Below, in pieces: positions 47,901 to 59,350 of a stretch of DNA of 64,000 nucleotides. Each line of letters starts with the position of its first letter. The stretch's first letter is position 1. The stretch spans positions 20,646,001-20,710,000 of the forward strand of contig OZ234494.1 in the NCBI GenBank assembly GCA_965153455.1. The letters run 5' to 3'. This DNA comes from Sphagnum compactum (lineage: Eukaryota; Bryophyta; Sphagnopsida; Sphagnales). Made by a program: the position numbers and the translations under genes. The notes beneath the pieces are model-generated. The model saw only the letters and a list, made by a program, of their open reading frames with translations, was not told the DNA's origin and made no database searches.

Positions 47901-48444
47901 GAAGTTTCTATTATCATATAAGTTTAGGACTCACAATGCCTAACACAATATTAATTTCAGGATTTCCAGTTTGGATGAAAAAAGGGGCCGCACCTTTGAC
48001 TGTGGAGTTCAAGGGCAATTCATTCAGGACTCTAGAAGCAGTCGGCATGACAGGAATATTGTTCGAGATATTGTGCCACATTATGGAAAGCTGGAAGAGA
48101 TCTTGGTGGTATCTTATGATGCACATTCAAAGTTTGAAGAATATGTGTTTAAGTGCAAGTGGTTTAAAGTGAACCTTGCTGGTGCAAATTGCATTGTAGT
48201 TCAGGATGAGTGCGGACACACACGGTTAAAGACATCTGCCACTAGTTATCAGCCATCTCATTGGCAAACTTCAGAGCCATTTACTTTTCCCAGTCATGCA
48301 GAACAATGCTTTTATCTTCCTTATCCCCCAAACCCAGAGGAGTGGTCACTTGTTGTCACATATGTGCCACGGTCCCGTTCTATTCTAGGTGAGAAACCAG
48401 AGGTTGTGTTTACAACCTCTGAGGTGGATGATGACCACGTATAA
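44938..48444 (+). pseudogene. CACTA tnp2-type transposase with one in-frame stop
   Basis: Four exons, 44938-46096, 46188-46805, 46946-47807 and 47961-48444, with GT-AG introns and consistent phases, total 3123 nt (1041 codons). Codon 217 (45586-45588) is TAA within KVPRK*VRWFPIIPRL, a block that is continuous in this family. Past it are GLASDGVSPHS (Asp about 286), YNLPPWLSMKKGF, and LLDPMHIEGNV (Asp about 509), the conserved acidic positions of tnp2. A DUF4218-like region follows (residues about 600-800, LKTHDYHRLLQHILPVAI, CRWMYWLEKYMAVLKGYVRN), then a DUF4216-like C-terminal region (FKCKWFKVN, EQCFYLPYPPNPEEW). Every other position reads through, so the gene was disabled by one point change, perhaps CAA to TAA. 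It is transcribed parallel to the SET gene. Confidence 0.9.
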
Positions 48445-48690
48445 TGTACTACTCATTAATTTTATGCAAATTGCCATTGAGGCTTGTGATTCTATATTAC
48501 TGCACAATGTTCATTGTGTCATTTTCTGCCTATTCTACTCCATTGTGTAATTTTATTTTCAAGAATAGGAGCACTGCTATGCGTACTTTATTGATATTTT
48601 CACTCAGTCTACTAAGGCAACATAGATTATAATAATGGTTAAGTGGATTTATAGCTTCCATTTGGTCTAAAAGATTTTTTTTTTTTATGG
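48445..48690. other. Transposase 3' flank, no gene
   Basis: AT-rich sequence between the transposase stop and the right subterminal repeats, ending in a 12-base T run near 48680. It probably holds the 3' UTR; no specific signal was identified. Confidence 0.4.
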
Positions 48691-48699
48691 CGTTTTGAG

Positions 48700-49200
48700 A
48701 ACCAGATGACATTGCGAAACCCTTTTGCGAAACTTCCTTCTCCAGTAACCCTTTCACTACTTTGCGAGCTAACTCACATCGCACCTTGCGATACGTCCAC
48801 CACCGGAAAGTTTTGTAAAAATTTGTGATGAGGTTTGCGATACATATTGAAACGCAAAATGCGAGGCGCCACATACCGCACGTTACGATGTGTTGTGGAT
48901 CTCAAAGTCTGTAGCGATACTCTGTGTATTGTAAAGGTTGCGATGTTTTGAGTATGATTAAACGTTGCGAAGGGTGGAATTTCGCTACGGTGGACAGAGA
49001 CTGAGCGGATCGCAAAGTTTTGTTTGTTGTGTATCTCGCAAAAGTGCTGCGATGATTAAAGGTTCATTCTAAATTTGCGATGAATGGTGCGCCACAAGTT
49101 GCGATGCGGAACGCATCGCAAATTTAGCAAATTTTTTTTCCTTCGCAAACCCTTCAGGTTTTTTGTTTTTCTTTCGCAAAACCTTCAGATTTTTTGTTTG
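48700..49200. promoter_or_regulatory. Right subterminal repeat region (TTGCGA/TCGCAA)
   Basis: About 25 TTGCGA, TCGCAA, GCGAAAC or close variants in 500 bp adjoining the right end, mirroring the left subterminal region. The density falls to zero immediately beyond 49233, which independently supports the element boundary. Confidence 0.75.
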
Positions 49201-49236
49201 GCCCTCCACAAAAGGGCACAATATGTAGTAGTGAGT

Positions 49237-52200
49237 CACACCCACACAAAAAAGCAAATATCTAAATGAATATCCAAACGAAACCCATATCCAAACGATT
49301 TTTATCTTAAAAATTGTCATATGTACCACACACCAAAATATCTATGATCTACATGTGATGATCTACAACTTTATGTATTTTTTTCAACACACAATTTTTT
49401 TATACATATAAATAATAGAAAAACACAAACAAACACACACACACGTTCACATACATATATATGCAAACATATACAAACCACACATCTAGACATACATATA
49501 CATTTATACATAGATACAACTTAGACTACATATAAATAAATAAATATCATATAATTTACAAATTTACAGTGATTTAATTGATCCAGATGCAAATTTCATT
49601 TAAACTATGAATTAAAACATATTAGTACAACAATGATTTCTTAGAAAAATCCAAGATGAAAGATTGCCATAGTCATAGAAAAATTTATGTAAATATTTAT
49701 TCAACCCTATGAATGAACTTTTGATAGTAATTAAACCCTATAATTCATCTTTAGACCATAAACCCTAAACCTAAGTTCTATACATTAAACTCTAGAAACA
49801 TTAAGTAAATATCTCAAATATGAACCACTCGATAAGTATTTTATTACTTTTCAGTTATTTATCAAGGATTATTAATCTACTATCCTTGAATGATAAATTA
49901 AATACCTTTTTATCTTTAATGTAATATTGATTCTTAGTTCATGAACATGAACAATCTAGTTTAAAGATATTTGATAATTACATAATAATTGACTATTGAT
50001 GTTTCATTATGTAAACTGCACTTAAATACATATTAAAAAATATGATTATAAATGGATTTAAAATGTATTTTTGAATTTCCATGAAATTGTTTGTCAATGA
50101 AATAACAACATTTGAAGTTCAATTTTTTTCATAAGTAAGATTAGTACGTACCTAACTAGGTAGATAAGTAGGTACACATGCCTACCTACCTATGTTTTTG
50201 AATGTTCATACCTACTTATGTAAACTATAGGTAAATCAGAAAATTGTCTTCATATGTAGGTAGATAGTAGGTAGGAAAATAAATAATAAAATATAGGTAG
50301 ATGGTACGTAAGTAGGTAGGTAGGTAGATAGGTAGGTAGTAGTTAAGTAGGTAAGTAGGTAGGACATAGGTAGATAAATGGTACTATAATGCAATTATAA
50401 TTTTTGACTATTACATGTTTGGATGGAAAAGTAAAATAAAAGTGCATGGAAAACTAAATTTTCATCCATCCAAGGATCCATTCACAATATTTATTAATAT
50501 TATATATGATGATTATTTAATTACATATTATACATGTTAATTAAATTTTATTGATAAAATTACAACTTATTGTAATTATAATCAAATATATTTAAAAAAA
50601 TCAAATAGAGGTTTAAGATGTCTAAAAAAGATATCATTTATTTGATCATAATATTTTTACCATTTGGAAGTTGGAAAATGAAAAAACAACTTTCATTTGG
50701 GGGCCACCAAATGATGCAACAATAAATATAAATAATTTTTTTAATCATGTTTATCAAAAACATGGGTTCACGGAACAAGTTTTTTATTAGCCTATGCATA
50801 GTGAAGTTATTATCTTGTTTGAGTCTACATCAATGATAATATGGTTCATGGCGACCAATTGAATGTAGTTATTGATGTTTGCATGTCTTTGGTGTGTGTA
50901 TATTTGTGGTGTCTTTCTCCTTTTTGCTCTTTTAATGTTTTAGTGTTTAGAAGAGGATGAGCAGCATGAAAGGCCACATCAATTCAGCACAATGGTGTCT
51001 AGTAAGTCCAATATGACCAGGCCTACTTGAAAAGGTTTCAACTCAAATACATGCACATGCAACTTAAGAAAACTAACTATCAAGCTATAATGTCTCTAAC
51101 CATTCAGGATGAGATAAGTACAACACCTTGAAATACCGCTATGTTGTCAAATTTACTAATTAATACAAAGATATTATGGCTCAAATAACCTCATATGCCT
51201 CTAAGATTTGTTGGTGACATGAATAGGCTATGGCCTTGAGCTATCAGAAGACTTGAAGGGTGCCAGGTCTTAGCATTAATTATGCTACTATGCTACTAAG
51301 GTGCCTTTATGAATGGAACATGTAATGCAAAATGATGTGACTGTTTTTTAACATATTAAGCAAAAGAATGGTGACCCCATGTTTTTTCCATTGTAAATAA
51401 AAGTGAATTACAACGAAGAGGACCTGTTAGATGACAACATTATCAACTCAATATTAATCTTACAAAGTTCTTTTTTTGATCATCAAAGTATTTTGGGCAA
51501 CCAAGGAACTATTATTGCCAACTTGCTTCCACCTAACTTTTCCTTCTTTACACCCACCAATGTTTGCATTCGTTTCAATGGATGCAATTGTGACCTCCTT
51601 CCACACTCCATACTCCTGTTGGCCACCAAGTGGTGTAATTATTAATGTAAAATCATTATAATTTTAATGTCAATGGAAATCAACTACCTATTATGTGTTT
51701 TTTTAATTGTTACACACATGTAAGCAAAAATATTTATGATGCTTTCTTAACTCAAAAACCCATAAATTATAACAAATTTTGTTTAATGATGTGTTGCCCC
51801 CATTTGTATGATGTCATGCATGTTTGTTCTAATTTTATGCCAAACATAAATAGTATAAAACAATAAAATATTAACATTAAGAATCTATAATTTTGATGAT
51901 CTAACATCTTGATAAATTGGTTTGAAATCTCCAAAATTTCAATCATAAAACTCAATGACAATAAAATAAAACTAATTTCAAAGATGCAAGTTATTATATA
52001 TGCAATGAATTAAAAATACTCATGCATTATCAATTTTATATGTATATTATATATGTACTCACACATGTGTATTTTTACATTCAAAATTGAATTATTATAT
52101 TGGTTTTAAATCAATGAAGCATAGAGTGACAAATAAAAAATCCATGAATTTTGAAATTAATATTTTTTGTGTTTAGATTTATAATTGCATACATCAATGA

Positions 52201-53360
52201 TGTCAAGTTTAAACACAAAAAAATCATGCAACAATTGTATTAGAAAAACATTTCAAATCATGTCTAGTATAATATCATCTTGAAACAAATCTTCAAGTTT
52301 GGTAGAAGACTTCTTCCCACCACATTGTGATTGGTGAAATAATATTCAAGGGCAAACTTGGCAATGTGGAACCCACTGTATTTAATAGCAAAACATTAAA
52401 GTAAATAAATCAATTGAATTACATTGATGTACAATTAAAATGGAAAAATAATATTTAATTTACTTGAACATTGTTATAATCCATAAATGTCATGATTTTC
52501 CCAATGAATACAAGACAATGATCATTGTAGAATATTAATATTAATTTTGTAACATTGAGATTTGATTTATCTTTTCCTATTTCGATTTAGCGGTAAATTG
52601 GGAAATTATACCAATAAATTAATTGTGAATCACTTATAAGAACAACGTTGAATTTTGTTGAACTCAACATTTCAACCCATTTCCAAAAAAAATAAAATTT
52701 TAAAATTTTAAATTAAATTCATAATAATATAATTATGGAAATAAATAAGGACCATGGAAATCAAGTTGAATTATGATATATCAATCCCAATTTAATATAT
52801 GTTTTTGTATATTGAACTCCATTTATATGTAACATTGTAACAATTCATCATTGTGTTGATTTGCATGATGATTTATTAAAATCATTTTGACAAATTTAAA
52901 AAAAGCATGGCCATCCAAAATTTCATTTCGGTACCTTTTTCACTTCAAAAGAAATTCCCAACTTTACAAAGAAATATAATTAATTAGCCTTACATGGCAC
53001 GAGAACTTTTATTTGTAAAATGTTTTTTCAATTGCTACTTAAATTTTGTTGATTAAAAAATAATATCTTAAAATTTCTACCCAAATTTGCAAATAGGAAT
53101 ATTAACAACTTTTTACTAATTATAGAGGTCCATGTCTATATAGTTGATTCTTAAAACCAGGGAAATTATTGTGCAAAGAAACTTATTCCAATGAATAAGA
53201 TTAATGAACACCTAAATAATACAACAAATTAGTTAATAACCAATATTGAAACTATGCTATGAAATGTTTATTGAAGTTGACAATTAACAACAATGCTAGT
53301 TGGTTATTGCATATAGATCTTGTAAATTGACCAAGCCTTGAATTTAAATGTCCAAAACTT
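49237..53360. other. AT-rich with simple repeats, no gene
   Basis: No coding frame is supported. It includes a CA-rich stretch near 49425-49450, the GTAG-type microsatellite listed separately, and isolated GGCCACC motifs near 50700 and 51618. Confidence 0.45.
50145..50375. repeat. Imperfect (GTAG)n microsatellite
   Basis: Long runs of TAGGTAGG and GTAGGTAAG units, with an inverted CCTACCTACCTA block near 50183-50196, so the region can fold back on itself. Confidence 0.8.
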
Positions 53361-55560
53361 AAATGGATGAAAAAAGGTTAAAACCCTTTCATCTATATGA
53401 CATCATCTTGGTAGCCCAATTTGGAAAAGAGGCAAGAGGGAACATTTCAACTTGTGAAAATCCTGGTTTAGGGTTTTCGGGTGTTTTTTTTTTAGAAGGA
53501 AGTTTCCAACTTTGGAAATCGCAAGTTAGGGTTTCCAGAGGTCTTTTTTTCCTTCAAGTAATTCTTCCTCGGCCATAGTTTTGTTCGTCTCCCTGTTATT
53601 TTTTCCCAAGTTACTCCTCTTATTTCATGACACTAAGCTTTTTAAATTCATCTTCTTATTATATCATTGTCATCTTTTTTTTCCCTCCAATTTGGAGAAC
53701 TCCGAAAGTGGCCTTCCACAATTGGAGCGTCCAAAAGGTGTAGAAACTCACAATGCTATGTGGCGACCAAAAGTTGTAAAAACAAACAACAATATATGGC
53801 ATCCGAAGGTTGAAAAATCAAACAACATTATTGTGAGTGTTTTCTTCACATTTCCTTTCTCTTCAATTTTTTTATTGTCAATCTTGCAAAACACAATAAT
53901 CAACAAGTTTTTCATTTGGATTTCACCTCTACATTGAAGATAGTACAATCATAGCTTCCCATCATTCTTGTGAAACAGGGTCATGTTAGAATTTCCAACC
54001 TCTCAATGCTTTTCCTCCCTTGCCATATTTCTTCTTGTATATAATTCGATTTTTGCCCACATTATAAAAAGAAATCAAGATTTTTTCAAGTGATCATTCA
54101 GTAAGCATAATGACGCGTTAGTCATTATATGATTTTTCATTTTGATTTCCTCCACGCATCATTTGCATTTAGAACCTTTAATCACTCATCCAATTGAGTA
54201 GTAGAGAGTGGAATTTTAGTATCGAGTTACTCGAAGTCATTAAACAACAAGAAAACTGGTTGTTTCAATTTCACCCTATGGACTTTTTGCCATTTCAATT
54301 ACTTTCCATGAAGCATGTTTTTTTAGACCTCGCTTGTATTTTTATCATCAGTTTAGTTAATCAATTTTTTTATTGTCATCTCAAGTTTTGTAGTCGATTC
54401 AATAGCATGACATGGGAATCCACAAACTAAAATCCTCATAATGTGAAGTTTGCATTACTCAACCATTACACGGCCAATGGACGATCCTAAGATGGTGCAA
54501 AATCAAATAGTCTGGTAGCTGCCACGTCAACATTTAAATATGAGGCCACATTCCAATTCCATTTTAGGAGACGATCTAGCAGCCGCCATATTGTCCATTT
54601 TACCAGATCACAAAGACAAAAACTTCATGAAAAAATGATCAGTTGCAGGAAAAAACTATTTCTAGCTAGTAAGCCAAGTGATTGTTAAATTAGAGCATAT
54701 TGGAGATGAAACTATCAATAATCTTACTATAAGGAGGGTGATTTGTTCGAGTGCAATCCAAAATGGAGAACACTAAAATGATCAGGTTTTTAACCAAGGA
54801 CTCCCTATGTTTTTGGGGGATGAATACAACGAAAGTAGCGAGTCTCTTAATGCTAATGAAAACGATGTGGTAATTTAGAAGACATGCATGAAAAAGAAGC
54901 TCCACTATAGGGCGTAGTGGTTAGCACTGAAAGGATTGTGATCTTCTAAATCTTGAAGGTGTTTTCTTCACGAGAGGTCGTGTGACAGTATCTGATCCGA
55001 AGGAAGCAATTTTGGACGACATTTTTGGACATGATCATGTCGGCTTGACCATTCTCTACTGTCCTGGACACATTTCAACAATAATGATTATTTGGAAATG
55101 GTTGTTAACTTAGACAACTATGGAGGGATTTTCACTGAAGGAGTTATTGTTTTCATAATATGAAAGCTACATACTTGAAGTGGAGGTGGAAGAATTGATT
55201 GGTGCGAAGAAAAAGAAATATAGTTTCAGTAAGAGAAAACGAAAGGATATCATGTCCATAAATTCCATCTTGAGGATAGAAAAATTGTTAAAAGAGGAAT
55301 CTTGTCTTGGAGTAGGGGTGACGATGTGTTGTTCCCTAAATTGCTATCAACATTTCCTTCACCAAATGACAAAAATTCTTAAACATGAATTTTAGAACTA
55401 GTCGTTTGAAGAGAGATCCACCCACACGTTAAATATTTTAAGAAGGCTACATCAAAGAGGAGATTGCAACCGTGCAAAATTTGTGATGTTTCAAGAGAAG
55501 GATGTTTGTGAAACTATTTGATACAAAATCATGGGGATTTTTAGGTCAATTTACATGAGT
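53361..55560 (+). other. Possible decayed 5' portion of the downstream transposon gene
   Basis: Several short plus-strand frames, such as 54194-54430 and 55180-55395, have some coding flavour but no recognised motif and many stops. GGCCACC-related motifs occur near 54515 and 54575. Because the DUF7869-type pseudogene follows on the same strand, this may be its 5' part, but I cannot show it. Confidence 0.2.
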
Positions 55561-57950
55561 TACAAGTAAGAAAAAGAAAAGGTGTAGGATTCTACAACAT
55601 CGAAATAAAGCGATACAAATTGAATCAAACATTTAGTCCTTGATCGAGCAATGTGCTAATATAATGCCACATCAAATGAAGGGAATCGACGATGGGAGAC
55701 AAGATGTCCATCTCCTTCTTCCAGATACTAGAGGACAATATGAGAGCGTGATGACCAAGTAAACATGGAATGATTCATTTTCGTTGTGTTGTATGAAAAC
55801 ATGTTATACTTTTCAATTAAAGCTTCATCTGGTGGCCGCCAGATCAAGTAATGATGTGCTTAATATTGTCTCATTTAGGCATTGTTTACAAGTTGAATTT
55901 TCGTGGAGTCTTATAATCCTACAATGTCTTGACCGTTTTTCGACTTGATGGTCACTAAGTCTACAAAGTAACATGTCCTTAATTGAAATTGTAATAAATA
56001 TTTAATGTTTTTGTTTGTCATTCTAATATTTGGTTTCTCTTCACGTTTGTAGATTAGTAAGGAGTTGTAAGTTGGAAGTATTTTGCTATCTGTTATTAGC
56101 TAGTTGAGAAAGAAAAAACATTTGAACATGGATGTGTGAAAGAGAGGAGTTTTTTTGCTAAGTGTACCATTTGTGAATCCTTGAAAGATTTGATATCCAA
56201 AGCATGAAAAAACAACCCTTGTGTGAAGGAACATGAGATTAAATTGAAGAAACATAACATTCACCAAGAATTTTGATGGTGTTTATATGACACCTAGATA
56301 ACTGAATTTGTTCAATTTAAAGAAGATTTTTTATGTATAATTCATGATAAAATGGACCATTCTAAAACACCTTTGCCCCAGTTTCAAATGAAGAACAAAA
56401 TGGTATCCGAGCTAGGGCAATTGCCAATGACATTGATTATAATGATTGTTCACGGACATGGGGATGAAGCCTTCACTTAATATTCTAATGAGCTTTGGCC
56501 CAATGATTTTAATTTCACAATTGGGTCGCTTCTACGCTTGTTTTGTAGCTTTGAAAAGGAGCTAGTTAAGGAGTCACGAGTTTTGTTTAAGTTTGAACCC
56601 CAAAACACATTCTTTCAACAAATTTTGCAACGAAGTTCTCGTTGTTTGAATGCATTGAAGCTTGTGGATAAAATTGTGGGTGTGAAGCCATTGCCAAGGA
56701 AGTTGTTTTTTTAGATGGACAATTATGTGAAAAATAACAAGAATCGTCACTTGCTGGCATTTCTTTCCTTGCTAACTACTCGTGAAGTTTTCGAAGAAGT
56801 TCACTTGGGGTTTCTTATAGTTGGGCACAAACATGAAAATATTGATGGAAGTTTTGGATATTTGTCGAAAATTTTGAAAAAATAGAATAATTAGGTCATG
56901 GCAGATGAAGCATTCATGTTTTCCCAAGATCATCCATTTGTTCCACAACTCATTCAAGAAATCCCTAATTTCAAATCTTGGGTCAATGGATATTTGAATG
57001 ATGGCTTGGACATCCTTGTCGGTCATACGGAAATGTATTTGTTTCGGTTTTTTATGGACGAAGTAGGGTGGCCAATGATGTAATAGAAAATATCTCCTAT
57101 TGTTGCTTTGTGGAGCTTTAAAGATGGCTTGTCCATACGATTGTGGAAGGACGATGGCACTGGACAGTAAAAATTGCCAGTGGGGGTTCCGAATCTTGTT
57201 CCATTTTGCCTAATATGGGGAAATGATGAATTGTGGGTAGGTGAAAAGGAAAGGTTCATTAGTAGCAAGATTTCAAAGTATATTGAGTTTTGGAAGCTTG
57301 GGATGTCAAAGGAAGATTCGTATTCTAGAGATATGGGTCCTTATGTGAAATATTAGGAGAACATTTTGGAATTGTTATCAAGACCTATCCCATGGTAGGG
57401 TTCTATTATATTAGAAGGCTTTTGGCCTTCTAGCAATTGGAGAGCTAATTATAAGTGCACATCCATTCCTATCATTGTAGATGTTGACCTTGAAGATCCT
57501 GTCATCCCTCCATACTATGGCCCTAAAAGCATGTGCCCTTCTTTGAACACTTTTGCATACACGCCTTTTTGTGATTTGTTTGTTAGTAATTTTGTTCTTG
57601 TGTGGCATGCAGACCCTACAATCCATCCTGTGTGGATGGGAAGGGCTAAAAGTGTTATTGTAAGAGATCAAGAGAATGACAATTATAGGAAGGTCTATGT
57701 TCAATGGTGGGTTTTTTTGAGAAAGTGAGCCAAGAATGATGAGGAATTATATCATAATTGTTGGTTGAATAAGTGGAAAAGCACTCATGTAGACCCAAAA
57801 CAATGGGTCAAAATCTCTTGTGTCCTATTTTTTTTTTGCAGCTATAAACAATATAACAGTTCATTCCACGATAAGTATTAGTGTGACCGATGCATCTAAG
57901 GCAAAAGCTAATTTTGATGCAGTCAACAATAACTCTAGTGCATTGTAATT
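55561..57950 (+). pseudogene. Decayed DUF7869-type transposon gene
   Basis: In essentially one frame from 56105, the plus strand reads FAKCTICESLKDLISKA, NKMVSELGQLPMTLIIMIVH, ESRVLFKFEPQNTFFQQILQ, MDNYVKNNKNRHLLAFLSLL, REVFEEVHLGFLIVGHKHEN, DGSFGYLSKILKK, then HPFVPQLIQEIPNFKSWVNG, PVGVPNLVPFCLIWG, EGFWPSSNWRANYKCTSIPI and DPTIHPVWMGRAKSV. This order, with a D-N...H-E-x-ID catalytic-looking core, is typical of the DUF7869 family found in large plant and algal transposable elements. An upstream block (55640-55740, NIMPHQMKGIDDGRQDVHLL) matches the same family. At least ten in-frame stops and a frameshift near 57840 make it dead. Its neighbours are GGCCACC motifs (55835 and 58560-59030). Confidence 0.65.
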
Positions 57951-58560
57951 GTAAATCGAATTTTTTATGAACATTAAACAGAAATGTTGGTGTTATTTTA
58001 TGGTCGTTATAATAGGTTTAGTCGTTTTTTTTCAAATGGGATTTTAATGTTCTGGAATACATTCAATTTGCTTGTGTGTGTTCATTGAAGAAAATATTAA
58101 TGTTTATCCTTTTTATGAACATTCCAATGTGCCAACCGTTTATCAATATGAACATTGCTTGTTTTAAATTGTCATTTTAAGTATGCATGAAAAACTACTA
58201 TAGAGGTGATGTGTTGAAATTACCTTTTTAATGTCATGGGTGGATGAAATTTTTGTCGACGTTTGGTGGCATTATTGATAAATACAAAAAAAAAATTACA
58301 TTCATGTACTTAAGTTTATGATTTGTTGTTGGCAAGGTCTAACCTTCATTTCAGCCAACCAGTTCAATGTATATTAAGTTCAACAAATTTTAATCGAAGA
58401 TATTGATTGCAATTGACAATAGGAGGACAAAATTAATTACTCGAAATTTGGTGAGCATCACAACGGTTAAACTTGGGTTTACAAGTTTGAGTTGACTTAA
58501 AACATGTTTGAATTTACATGTTCTTGTGCAAATTTTATGAAATGTTCAAAATTCCAGTAA
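57951..58560. other. AT-rich 3' flank, no gene
   Basis: Sequence after the DUF7869-type pseudogene with no coding frame and no clear element terminus. A GGTGGCATTA motif occurs near 58265. Confidence 0.4.
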
Positions 58561-58564
58561 TTTG

Positions 58565-59030
58565 AAAGCCACTAGGCAATCATATTGAATTTGAATGGAA
58601 ATTGAAATTTTTAATGAAAATTATGAATGTGTGTTGGCATGGTGGCAATTCCTCCTATGTGGTGGCCACCAAATTGATTTTGAAATCTGCACCATGTTGA
58701 ATTTGATGTCAAATTCATTTTTTTTCGGAAAATTAATGAAGTTACATGAAAATTTGATTGAAATACATCATATTTGGTGGCCATTAGGTGGGTTTTGTTC
58801 CCCTTTTTGTTGAGTTTGGTGTCAAATTCACTTTCTTTTGGAAAACTAATGAAGTTACATGAAAACTTGGTTGAAATACGTCTTATTTGGTGGCAACCAG
58901 ATGAGTTTTGTTCCCCAGCTTGTTGAGTTTGGTGTCAAATTCAAGTTCTTGTTGAAAATTTATGCACATTACATGAAAAGATGGTTGAAATATGTCCTAT
59001 TTGGTGGCCACCAAATGTGTTTTGGCCCTT
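58565..59030. repeat. GGTGGCCACC palindrome array C
   Basis: About 110-bp imperfect direct units contain AAATTCA, ACATGAAAA-TGGTTGAAAT, ATTTGGTGGCCACCAAAT-like and GTTTTG-CCC blocks at about 58655, 58770, 58885 and 58999. The last holds a perfect 18-bp palindrome (58999-59016). Frames read through the units are repeat translation. Confidence 0.7.
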
Positions 59031-59099
59031 CGTATATTGAATTAAGTTTAGGATTAAAGGTAAAGTTTGAATTAATTAAATATATGTTTGAGCCTTGTT

Positions 59100-59350
59100 G
59101 AACTTGTTATACATACTTGTAGGGTGGTGGTCTAAATGTTGAACATAGTTTTGCTATTGATCCTATCCATTGACTCTACATTTAGAAAAAACATGGTAAA
59201 AGCCTTGAAAACAAATAAGCAGGCACAAGCCTTGAGCTAATTTTAGCTGAAGCTGCTATGGTCCAATAATCTTCATAGAGATCCTCAAAAGTTGTGTTTC
59301 AAGGTTGGGTATAAGTGAACTTTGGGAACACAGAGTTCATCAACATGTTA
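59100..59350 (-). repeat. Third copy of the long inverted-repeat module
   Basis: Contains GGGTGGTGGTCTAAATGTTGA, ATCCTATCCATTGACT, GATCCTCAAAAGTTGTGTTT and CATCAACATGTTAA in the order of the complement of 9225-9950, and in the direct order of 17360-17570. It directly follows GGCCACC array C. Confidence 0.6.

Larger units (their letters stand above)
37242..49233 (+). mobile_element. 12.0-kb CACTA (En/Spm) transposon carrying SET, accessory and transposase genes
   Basis: The left end is CACTACAACAAAAGAGGGGC and the right end complements to CACTACTACATATTGTGCCC, giving a short CACTAC(A/T)AC terminal inverted repeat. AGT flanks both sides (37239-37241 and 49234-49236), a perfect 3-bp duplication. 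Inside are a minus-strand accessory gene, a divergent SET-domain gene and a tnp2-type transposase, with dense TTGCGA/TCGCAA motifs near both ends. This architecture matches autonomous CACTA elements except for the SET cargo and for one nonsense codon in the transposase. A tandem duplication and a nested LTR-like insertion (40549-42998) lie in the divergent promoter. Confidence 0.95.
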
